Below, one piece after another: positions 53,201-62,133 of a stretch of 64,000 bases of DNA. The notes beneath the pieces were generated by a model that searched no databases, had not been told where the DNA came from, and worked only from the letters and a program-made list of their open reading frames with translations. Source of the DNA: Pyrenophora tritici-repentis (Eukaryota; Ascomycota; Dothideomycetes; Pleosporales; Pleosporaceae); contig NC_089399.1 in the NCBI RefSeq assembly GCF_003171515.1, positions 3,224,001 to 3,288,000 of the forward strand, given 5' to 3'. Position 1 is the first letter of the stretch; every line of letters starts with the position of its first letter. The position numbers and the translations under genes were made by a program.

Positions 53201-53543
53201 CAAAGGCGGAAAATTGGCGCGCAGTTACTGGCTGCTTTGGTGTGCTTGCAACGGTGGACTCGTGCAGGTTTTACAACACCAAGCACGACAACAGCAGCAA
53301 AGCATACTGATGAGGAGCTCACGGAAGAGTTTGCGATAGGAACGTGGGAAGAGCCGCCTGCAGAATTGTCATAGAAACGTCCCTTCAGAACCTTAAGTCT
53401 ATCAATATTCAATCAATCAACCAACCAAAAATTGGCTCTTCAGTCTCATCAACTCAAACAAACAAACTGTAGCCCTAAGAAATGAGCCAGTCAATCAACA
53501 TCTACGCCTCAAATGTTGGTTGTTTTGTTTGTTGACTTCTCTG
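50217..53543 (+). mobile_element. Complete hAT element, copy 1 (3327 bp)
   Basis: Bounded by the 8-bp duplication GTTACAAT. Ends: CAAGGTTGTCAGTAATCAA on the left and CAGAGAAGTCAACAAACAA (complement) on the right, sharing the CA...GTCA...AA-CAA pattern seen in the hAT at 33509. TCAATCAATCAACC motifs repeat near both ends. The right border is confirmed by the inverted copy at 62134, which ends at the same base with different flanks. It lies 63 bp beyond the stop codon of the ABC transporter gene, so it may sit in its 3' UTR. Confidence 0.92.
50695..53374 (+). CDS. hAT transposase with one +1 frameshift, copy 1
   Basis: ATG 50695 (MPSIPAKRKPEAAEEAD) begins a Pro/Glu-rich region with PPTQVIEPPTRAIEPP repeats. 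A BED-like finger follows (YFVCKYCHIHK...GVHRV). Then comes the core, with HISFDGWTTKGGKRGFFSVV and LPQLVGAHTGEAIADAV. An extra C in an ATCCC run near 51902 shifts the frame. Reading resumes with KLGYFVLDNAYNNDT, LRCACHILNLVGQ, CVTRWNSYYDCFKRG and the dimerisation motif IPASSSDCERVFAGTGDI. With one base removed it is 892 residues. The same shift is present in the inverted copy, so it predates their divergence. No intron that would bypass it was found. Confidence 0.93.
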
Positions 53544-53551
53544 GTTACAAT
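53544..53551 (+). repeat. 8-bp hAT target-site duplication, right
   Basis: GTTACAAT, identical to 50209-50216. Confidence 0.9.
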
Positions 53552-53606
53552 CCGAAATCCTCCCTCCAAATTTTCCATCCATTAACATCATCGTCGATAT
53601 AATCGA

Positions 53607-56273
53607 TCATCCCCGTCGTCCTAACGTCCCGCTACTATCGCTATCACTACTCCTCCCCGTCGCAGTCGCTTCATCGTCATCTTTCAATTTAGCACTACCG
53701 CTCACGCCCACCGCCGTCGCCGCCTCACCATCCTTGACATCTTCCTGCGACGGCATCTTAGAAAGATGCCCCGCCGTCTGTTTCTCCCACAACTCCGCGT
53801 ACTTGCCTCCCAGAATCTTCAAGAGTTGCTGATGTGTGCCTCTCTCGATGATCTCACCTTTCTCAACGACGAGGATCTGGTCGGCGTCTGCGATGGTACT
53901 GAGGCGGTGGGCGATGACGAAGGTGGTGCGGCCTTGGCTTAGTTTGCGGAAAGCTTGTTGGATGAGTGCTTCGATAGAGGAGTCGATTGCCGAGGTTGCT
54001 TCGTCTAGCATGACGATTTTGGGGTTTTTGAGTAGCACGCGTGCGATGGCTATACGTTGTAGTTGTCCGCCTGAGAGACGGACGCCGCGCTCGCCAACTT
54101 TAGAATTGTAGCCGTCGGGGAAGCCGATGATGTCTTCGTGGATGGCGGCTGCGCGGCATGCGTCTTCGATTTCAGCGTCGGTTGCGTCGAGTTTGGCGTA
54201 GCGGATGTTTTGTCGGATGCTTTGGTTGAAGAGGACGGGGTCCTGGGGTACCACGCCGAGGTTTTCGCGCAGACTGGACTGGGTTACTGAGCGGAGGTCT
54301 TGTCCGTCGATCATTATTGATCCGCCGGTGACATCGTAGAAGCGGAAAAGAAGTTTGAGCATAGTCGATTTGCCACCGCCTGTCTCGCCGACAAAGGCGA
54401 TCGTTTGACCACCCTTGGCTTTCAGGCTCACGTTCTTGATGATAGGCTTGCGAGGGTCGTAGTGGAATTCCACGTCCTTGAACTCGACTTCGCCTGTATG
54501 TACTTCAATGTCTTTGGCGCCCTCCATATCAGCTACCGTGGGCTTGGTGTTCAGCATCTGAAGGAGTCGTTCAGCGTCGATGAGAGAACTCGAAATATGC
54601 CGGAAGCTGTATGAAAGAACGTAAAGTGGTGAGGTCATCGTGTGCCAGTACATGATCAAAGTGACGAGGTTTCCGACCGGTTTTCTTCCTGTCACAATTG
54701 ATGTCATGCCAAAGACGCAAGCGCCTGCAAAGCCAAAAGTCGTCAAGATGTCCTGCGCTGCGTGCCCGCCCATGGAGCGGAAGTAGTATTGATATTGCGC
54801 AGAGATGGTGTTGATGATATTCTCGGCATATCGCTTGTGTTCGAATGCCAAGCGGTTGAAGTAAGCTACCGTCTGCCAGTTGTGCACCGTCTCGTTGACT
54901 GTCGAACTTTCCGTTCGCTGCTTCTCGACGTAATCTCTTCTCTTGGGCTGCGACAGTGTCGTGGAGTAGACTCCTATCGAGATGTATGCGGCGCCCATGA
55001 AGAGGATGATGAAAGCCATATAAGCATCGAATAGATGTGTGACGTAGTACATGGCCACGATGAGATCCAAGAGAATAGGCGCAACGTCGAACAGAACCAT
55101 CTCGATGAGCGAATTGAGAGACGAGGCTTGCTCAACCGCTTTCAAAACTTCACCAGAATCTTTCGAAGTGTGAAAGTCCATCGACAATCCCAGTACATGC
55201 TCGTAAGCGAGCAAAGTGATACGGCGGTACGCAGAGTTTGAGATTACGAGATTCGCTATACCATCAATGATACCAAGGCCTGCGTAACTGTTAATGTACG
55301 AGTAGAGAACCCAGAGTCCAATGTCCTTCCACGGCATCACGCCGCTTTGTGTCTCATAAGAATGTTGCAGCTTGTTGGTAATGATACCAAGTTGGCGAGG
55401 CGTCAGCAAATTGAGAACACGCTCTTGCAACATGTGAATCAATCGTAGGCCGAGACATGCCATGACTTTCCAGTCGTCCTTGGGAAAGAGGTAGGGCAAG
55501 AAAATAGCGAAGCCTTTGAGGTATCCAAACCATCCACCCTCTTCCTCGAGACGTTGCGCTTGTTTTGCTTTGATTCCTTCGGCATCCTCGTCTTCGTCAA
55601 CGTCGCTATCCATATCGTCGTCCGAGTCCATTGGTAAGATGGCGCCGTAGCTAGGAGTAGAGATTTTGGGAGCTGAAGTGCTTGTTTCCCCATTTGGTTC
55701 ATCACCGCCAAGCAGTGACTGACGTTCCTCGTCTGTACTGACCTCTGCCTGCTTGGTGACCAAAATGACAAATGCGTCAAGTAAGAGCATCAGCGAAATA
55801 CCGGCCCTGGCGCAGCTGACGATAAAAGGCAGATTTCTCCTCCGATCTTCAGGGAATTGTGAGAACGCCGTAACCAGGAAGATTGTAGTTTCCAATGCAA
55901 ACTGCAAGACAAAGGCACCAAAGTATGCATGCCATCGAAGCGTCTTGCTAGACCAAAGCATGTAAATGAGGGGGCTCCAGACCAATATGGACCCCAGACA
56001 ATGAATTGCAGCTGGTTGGGGGGCTTCATAGTCGGCCTCGCCCATCGAACGACTGAAGTAGTAAAGAACTTCTGTGATGTATGCCAGTAGTATTGCAGTC
56101 ATATGGACCACTATACTTCGCCGTCTCTTCTGCGTCACCACTCGAGTTTTCTGTAGGACGCAAAGACTGAAAAAGCATGCCCCAAAGTAGTAGAAGCCTA
56201 CCGTAGGGGCATGCATATAATCCAGAAGATCCATTGCGGGGTGAGACGTCGTTGAAGGAGATGATTGATCCAT
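53607..56273 (-). CDS. hmt1: ABC half-transporter of the HMT1 (ABCB, vacuolar heavy-metal tolerance) type
   Basis: 888 residues, intronless. An N-terminal region with about five hydrophobic helices (residues about 20-175) precedes an acidic linker (DSDDDMDSDVDEDEDAEG). A six-helix ABC membrane domain follows, then one nucleotide-binding domain: Walker A GETGGGKST, Q-loop VVPQDPVLFNQS, signature LSGGQLQR, Walker B IVMLDEATSAID and H-loop IAHRLST. The extra N-terminal helices plus one TMD-NBD half are the architecture of fission yeast Hmt1, which is described as moving phytochelatin or glutathione conjugates into the vacuole. It would work as a homodimer in the vacuolar membrane. The C-terminal tail is Ser/Asp-rich. 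The symbol is by similarity only. The promoter side carries an 18-G tract; the 3' side carries a hAT insertion. Confidence 0.92.
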   Translation of the reverse strand: MDQSSPSTTSHPAMDLLDYMHAPTVGFYYFGACFFSLCVLQKTRVVTQKRRRSIVVHMTAILLAYITEVLYYFSRSMGEADYEAPQPAAIHCLGSILVWSPLIYMLWSSKTLRWHAYFGAFVLQFALETTIFLVTAFSQFPEDRRRNLPFIVSCARAGISLMLLLDAFVILVTKQAEVSTDEERQSLLGGDEPNGETSTSAPKISTPSYGAILPMDSDDDMDSDVDEDEDAEGIKAKQAQRLEEEGGWFGYLKGFAIFLPYLFPKDDWKVMACLGLRLIHMLQERVLNLLTPRQLGIITNKLQHSYETQSGVMPWKDIGLWVLYSYINSYAGLGIIDGIANLVISNSAYRRITLLAYEHVLGLSMDFHTSKDSGEVLKAVEQASSLNSLIEMVLFDVAPILLDLIVAMYYVTHLFDAYMAFIILFMGAAYISIGVYSTTLSQPKRRDYVEKQRTESSTVNETVHNWQTVAYFNRLAFEHKRYAENIINTISAQYQYYFRSMGGHAAQDILTTFGFAGACVFGMTSIVTGRKPVGNLVTLIMYWHTMTSPLYVLSYSFRHISSSLIDAERLLQMLNTKPTVADMEGAKDIEVHTGEVEFKDVEFHYDPRKPIIKNVSLKAKGGQTIAFVGETGGGKSTMLKLLFRFYDVTGGSIMIDGQDLRSVTQSSLRENLGVVPQDPVLFNQSIRQNIRYAKLDATDAEIEDACRAAAIHEDIIGFPDGYNSKVGERGVRLSGGQLQRIAIARVLLKNPKIVMLDEATSAIDSSIEALIQQAFRKLSQGRTTFVIAHRLSTIADADQILVVEKGEIIERGTHQQLLKILGGKYAELWEKQTAGHLSKMPSQEDVKDGEAATAVGVSGSAKLKDDDEATATGRSSDSDSSGTLGRRG

Positions 56274-58812
56274 GGTCCCGGTTTGGCGTCGTGAGATAGG
56301 AATTTGACAACGATGTTACTCTTGCGAGAGGGGGGGGGGGGGGGGGGTTCCGGGACAATGGGCAGTCGACGCCACCGGAACGGTAGCCAGATTACTCTGC
56401 AGAACCAATTTATCGATCCGGCAGGCCGCTTGTTGGGAGGCGTGCGACTGTGTTGTACGCTCGGACCCGAAACCGTTATGAGGGGAGGCCGCCGAGAGGA
56501 GGGTGCTTGAGACCACGCGAGTGAGGCGGCGGCCGTCAAACAAGAAAAATGCAGAGCCAAGCTTATAATCTTGTTCTATGGTCTGCAGCACCGCCACAGA
56601 CACTGGCGTCTGCTTAAGAATACCCGGCGTGCGCGACCAAGGAGGGTTGAGGTAGGATTCCGGATACGGGGAGAAGTTCGCTTAAGCATGCAGGTTGCTG
56701 AGGCGCGGTTTGCTATCTGAAAAGCTTGCGAGTCGCGTCTGACGCAGCTCAGAGGATTAACTATATGGACAAGCACCGCACTTCTTCTTGCCACTCTGCC
56801 GCGACAAGCGCTTGATGAGTTTGAACGTATGTTGATGGTTGCGCGGCGACAGGCCATGGAGCAGTGCGCAATGTTCTCAATGAAGAAGCTGCGCCCTTTC
56901 CTACCTAGCTTAGCAGTGTGGCTAGTGAGGGCGCTCTGCGCTCATCGCCGACTCAGCTACCTTGTCTTTGCGCCCTCACGTATGTGCATACGGAGAGACC
57001 GGCTTCCAGCTCACCCGAGGAATTACTAATATTGCGACTGCGGTCGAAGCATTTGTTCAAAGTAATATGCCGGTCAAGAGGCCGGTGACGGCAGCTTTGT
57101 TAGTGCCCCGTAACAAGTAAGAAAGCGGCGGGGGAGGGGGGAGACGCGCACTAATCAGCCCCAACTTACGCCATAGTTAGAGCGGCAACATGCCGTCAGC
57201 GCTGATAGACGCTGACAGGTTGTGACGCGGCTCGTTGAGTTTCGACATGATGTGCATTGAGGTACCTGCAGACGGGTGCTGTGCCGCGCTTGGGTCTCCC
57301 GGACAGCTCTGACGACGAAAGTGGTAAGCGTCTACCGCCGATGGCGGCGCTACAGCCAGATACCATACCCCGTCATCGATCGTATACAACAAGTCGATAG
57401 ATGAAGACTTGAGGGCCCATGCTTGCTATCTTTGAAATGCTCTCAGCATTTCCTTTGTTGGAATGTGGCTTTTGTTGCTCTCGCAGCCATCAAATGTGCT
57501 TGAACCCGTACATGTGTCTTGCGAGTATCGATGTTTCCATTCCAGTGGCCTTTACAAATACACGGCATAGCGTTTGGAGACGTTGATAAGAACGCGACTG
57601 CGTCTGTCATGGTATTCACATCCAACGCATCCAGTCTTTCTACACAACCATATTATGTACCTTTATCTGCCGCGTGATCTTCTTCGCCTTCTCCGATATC
57701 GTCAAACAGATTGCCCCGATCTTGACAGCAGAAGAGCCCATCGATACAATGTCGAGCAGGGACTCTCGAATCGAGATCCGCAGCGAACTTGGCCCGCAGA
57801 CGTTCTCATACGTTCGCGTGACGAACCGCCGGGCATGCAAACCATCCACCAAGATCCAACACCCCTACAGATCGCACGTTGATCCACCCCCCATCGACCC
57901 ATTCTTCACCCCATGAGGTCTTAGATCCTCGGAAGCCATCTCCAATCATAGCTCACCTATGCTTTGCTGTGCTGCTCCGCCCACATCCGACCTGTCTTCC
58001 ATCACCTGCAACGACATCGCAAAGGCTACGTTGCCGCATCGGGCATTGTGGCGATACCAACTGACTTCTCCACTGTTTGACATGATTCAATTGTACTTGT
58101 CGTGAAACCAACGCCCACGGCTCGTGGGTCGCCCGTTGCATGTGAAGGCTGACAGTGCGGCTCCATATGACTCCAGCAATAGAGGTGACTGGAACGTCGT
58201 GCCAACGGGAAACCGACCCACATGCACACTATGCGTATAAAGCGGCGCTTCACAGAAATATAATGATTTCCGCGTCTGCCTGTTCGCCTGTGACTTCGTC
58301 GCATATGTGAGTGTATGGTACGGTAGTTCTCTTCACATACTTTATCGGTCGTCCTGTATATAGCTTGTCGGCGGCGCTTCCTGCTCTTTGCACTTCTTCT
58401 GCACATATGTCCATTTCTGCTCGATCTGCAGGTCGCTGATACTCGTCTATCGTATTGTGGAAAGTCGGACTGTTAGGGACTGAATAACGCCACAATACCA
58501 AGCGAAGGTGTGCCTCTCTTGGTGCCTCACCTTCAGTTCAACATTACGGATTCACTTACGGGCTACTCTGGCACCTATTCAAACTATTGTTCTCCTCTGG
58601 ATCCTATTGTGAACTATTGTTCACTTCGTATCCCAGGCTACGCCGCGCAACAGGTTGAGCCCACAGCCGAATCGAACGTCACCCTCGAATTAGCGGCAGC
58701 CCACCCAGTATAACATCCCACGATACCCCAAGACTTCCACTGCTTTTCTCTACTTTATCACCACTAGAGAGTCACCACAACTTCGAAACCATCTGTCAGA
58801 TCTGACCTCATC
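56274..58812. other. Intergenic stretch with poly-G tract, no gene called
   Basis: 2.5 kb between the divergently transcribed ABC transporter and zinc-binding protein genes. Apart from the G tract it has short GC-rich segments (about 56340-56540) and no frame with domain content. Confidence 0.5.
56330..56347 (+). repeat. Poly-G tract of 18 residues
   Basis: 18 consecutive G (C on the ABC coding strand), 57 bp upstream of the ABC transporter start codon; in its promoter or 5' UTR. Confidence 0.95.
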
Positions 58813-60413
58813 ATGGACACTCCAGGTATAATGCTCTATTCTCCTTGCCCCCTTCGACCTGTTTGCGGTATATCAGCATGATCACAATCTAACTTATTCC
58901 CAAAGATAAAGCAAACGCAAAAATGACGGACAGGCTGGCTAAGCAGAGTCCCATGAGTGGCGACACGGCTCCTCCTGCAACTCCCGACCCGGCCCACAGC
59001 GCTAAGGAATCTGCTCCTATTACGACACCTATCCCCACGACACCGGCAGGCCATCGAAGCCCCCCTCCCCATACCCCTCATGTACCTAGCAGTCCCTTTC
59101 CAGCTCGTACGCCTCGCACGCCAGCAGCCCCGGTAGTGACCACATGCACCGATGACAAAGAACTATATGCCACAGTGACTGTACACACCGCCAAATGTAC
59201 TGAATGTGACAAGCGGAACAAGAAGACCATGCTTCGTTGCCCGAATTGCACATTCCAACTCTGCTCGCCTTGCTACGAGAAGCGCCGAAAGCGAGGAAAG
59301 GGCCTTCGTCACGGGAACATGGGAACACCAGGTGCAACCGAAGGTGCTGCCACGCCCGGAACTGGAAAGCGAACAGTAAGAATGAAGCCGTCTCCTTCTA
59401 CAAACACACCCACGGGCGAGGCTACCAAGAAGAGCGCCGATGAGACCAAGCATGGAGAAGTAGTCGACGACCACATGGTGTCACCTACCAAGAAGTCAAC
59501 TGACAAGAAGACTTTGGCCAACAAGAAGCGTCGCGCTCAAGATAGTGTATCCGAGGACTCGTCCGAGGACAACTTCGAGCCTGACCACGCCACGCCGACA
59601 CCTAGCAAACGCCGCCGTAGTGAGCTGACGTTTGCAGAGAGCGCTCTCGCTACCGCAGGCAGGGCACCGCCAACCACACGTGCATCTCGCAAGTCAGCAC
59701 CGCAGGAACATACACCTTTGTCGGCACCACCCAATCTGGCCGACCCAAGTGCTTCTGTCGTTCCTAAGTCTGGCCGGATCCATGAGCTGATGCGTCAACA
59801 CGGAGTCGAACATTACGACGAGCACCTTCTAGGACGTCGCGAACCTATCCTATCAAACCCGGCACCACGCATCCCAGCCATCATCAAGCGCGACGGTAAG
59901 CCACGCCCTTCGGCAGACGATATCTATCCGAACATTCAAACCAAGCTTAGGGAGAGGATGCAGAAGGACAAGGGCCACGAGGCTGCCGGCGAGGCATCAG
60001 CAAGCCAGATGACTGTGAACAAGGTAAGTTACAAAGCATGGACGGATCTTCAAGAAGCTAACGTTATGGAGAGTGATGTCGAGAGGCAAGAGTACTTGTG
60101 TACAGTTCGCGGTTTCGTCGAGACAGCGGCCGCCAAGTACCAGGGCCATACCATGGACGACGAGGAGAAAAAGGCGGTGTTGCACGCCATGGAGGCCGCC
60201 GCCCTGGTGTGGGGCAAGAAGGTGTACACCAAGCTAGATCATAATACGCAGCAGCAGGTACGACCAGGCTTGTTGTTGCGTCTTGATCGCATTGGCTACG
60301 AGTACTCTGTTGAGCTTGGACAACTGATGGATGGCTATGCAGTTCGGGCGTTGCAGGAGCTTGGGATTGGCCGAGGTGCGCCCGCGTCACTGCCACCAAC
60401 TACGCTCACATAG
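58813..60413 (+). CDS. Zinc-binding, disordered nuclear-type protein (506 residues)
   Basis: Exon 1 is only 13 nt (58813-58825, ATG GAC ACT CCA G). An 80-nt intron (58826-58905, GTATAA...CAAAG with a TCTAAC branch) joins to exon 2 (58906-60413) in frame. The alternative is to start at ATG 58923. Residues about 1-65 are Pro/Thr-rich. A cysteine cluster, CTECDKRNKKTMLRCPNCTF followed by CSPCYEKRRKRGKG, forms a C-x2-C...C-x2-C...C-x2-C zinc module. After it come Lys/Ser-rich sequence with KKRRAQ and KRRRSE nuclear signals, then a more ordered C-terminal third (KVSYKAWTDLQEANV, YEYSVELGQLMDGYAVRAL). A GTAAGT inside codons near 60024 could start a further in-frame intron. Function unknown; DNA or RNA binding is the likeliest inference. 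Confidence 0.72.
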
Positions 60414-60964
60414 CAACTCAAACCCGCCTGGTGTGGTGTTCCCTTGACAGATACGTGGTTGGGATTTGACGTCCAGCGAATAGGGGTGCTGCTAAGGTTA
60501 GCAGATTGGTGTCTGCATTTGATATTCCCTTATTCCTACCCGTCATTAGAAGGCAGCTGTTATGCTACTAGCGAAGAATACGCCCACGGGCGACGATGAC
60601 AGTGGAGGACGGGCCCTTGCATAATCAGCTTGATATGTTATTTGCATAGCGTGGTTGCATGAGAAGTAGGATAAGGAAGGATCAATATCAGCTTGAAATC
60701 GTGTATTTTTGCAACCGTAAATTGCTGCAGCGCGTGATGACAATGTCGTAGTATGAGGCGAGCGAAGGAAGACGCGCAAACATCAGATGAAATTGTACAG
60801 ACATGTCTATGCTAGCATTAAGAAAGACAGTGGTGATGAGAGAGCAAGCATGCGAGTGGCAAAAAGAGAAGATTATGGGTATCCGTAACGGGCGCTTGAC
60901 AATGCAGAGTAGAACAAGCAATAAAAAGATGCGACAAGCCTCAGCCTAGAAAGGATGTGTGTGT
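60414..60964. other. Intergenic stretch between convergent genes, no gene seen
   Basis: 3' flanks of the zinc-binding protein and Ego1-like genes. Confidence 0.55.
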
Positions 60965-61542
60965 CTACCGTTGACCAAACTGAATCGTGAGCTTGCCCTT
61001 GGCCGGCTTGATCTGGTCCAGCTCCTCCTCTCCTTGGCTGCCCACAGCGCTCTCTAGCCAGTTGGTCTCATCCTCGTCGTTGTCGCCAGCGGAGGGAGGA
61101 CGACCATCTCTGCGGATCGACTTGAAGCGTTCATTGAAGAGATGGGCGTATTCGTCGTTCTTGGGCTGTTCGCTGACTTCGGGGAGGGCGCTCGGTTGTG
61201 AGACGGGGATTAGTTGCCTGCAAGGGATGAGCGTCAAGTTCAGGGCGAGATGGGACGGAGGGAGTGCAACGGCGCAAAGGCAGGGTGAACTCACTCATTG
61301 GTCTCAGCACAAATGCGCTCCAGATTCTCTCGTTGCCGGCGTAGCTCCTCTGGATCCGGCTGGGGCACGTTGTGGTTGCTGCTGGAGGTGCCATAGTTGG
61401 GCTGGTACTGGTCTCCCAGTAAGTGCGAAGTATCCGACTGCTGCAAGGGAGCATCAGTAACTTGTCAGAAAGTGGTGGCGCATACACAAGCACTCACATC
61501 TTCGGAAGCCCGCCCTCCCAGGCACGACGAGCAGATACCCAT
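60965..61542 (-). CDS. Ego1/Meh1 (LAMTOR1-like) vacuolar adaptor of the TORC1-activating EGO complex
   Basis: 147 residues in three exons: 61498-61542, 61295-61440 and 60965-61217, with introns of 57 and 77 nt (both GTGAGT...TTGCAG). The phases add up exactly (444 nt). The N-terminus MGICSSCLGG has Gly2 for myristoylation and Cys4/Cys7 for palmitoylation, as in proteins tethered to vacuole or lysosome membranes. HLLGDQYQPNYG and DPEELRRQRENLERIC follow, then an acidic C-terminal half. The p18/LAMTOR1-type family anchors the Rag GTPases, which signal amino-acid sufficiency to TORC1. Assignment rests on the acylation motif, the QPNYG segment and the length. An unrelated acylated protein is the alternative. 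Confidence 0.78.
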
Positions 61543-62125
61543 GGAATGGAGCTGAAGGGGTCCGAGGTCGAGATGCGCGTGCGCGTGTATACGTCGATCT
61601 GAGTAATACGTTTATCTTTACAATATCAATACGTCGTGTGAGTGAGATGTATGCTGGTCTACTGGAGTCATTCCCTGTCACTCAAGGAGACGGGCTGGTG
61701 CTCTGTTGATGATGGCGCAATGCGGCTTCCCTTCGAGTTGTGATGATCGGCGATACGAAATCTCCGATATCTTGGCGGGCAAGAGCCGCATCGTCACTCA
61801 CTCCTCTCACACATTCACTGTTCACATTGTGTTCCAGCCTCATTGCATCATCGCATCAACCAATGCCTGTGTCTGAGAAATTTGCTATAGTCGATCAGAA
61901 TGAGCATTCCTATCACCTCGCCCACTCCATACCCCTTGGCACCTGCCACTAGACAACATCACGGAAAGAACACTAGACCCCTTTAATGGCCACCATTGCT
62001 CGTTCCGATATTACTACCTGAGACTGTTCAATCTACACATCAGCCAACTATACGATGCGGTAACCTGTGGTATCGTTTTGTACCTGGAATCATTTCACAA
62101 GTCTCATCCGGTCTATTGTGAGTCG
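61543..62125. other. Intergenic stretch, no gene seen
   Basis: 5' flank of the Ego1-like gene; a CA/CT-rich stretch near 61795-61840. Confidence 0.5.
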
Positions 62126-62133
62126 CTGATTGG
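62126..62133 (+). repeat. Probable 8-bp hAT target-site duplication, one copy
   Basis: CTGATTGG directly precedes the element end CAGAGAAGTC. The partner would be beyond the window, so this is predicted from the element border only. Confidence 0.5.
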
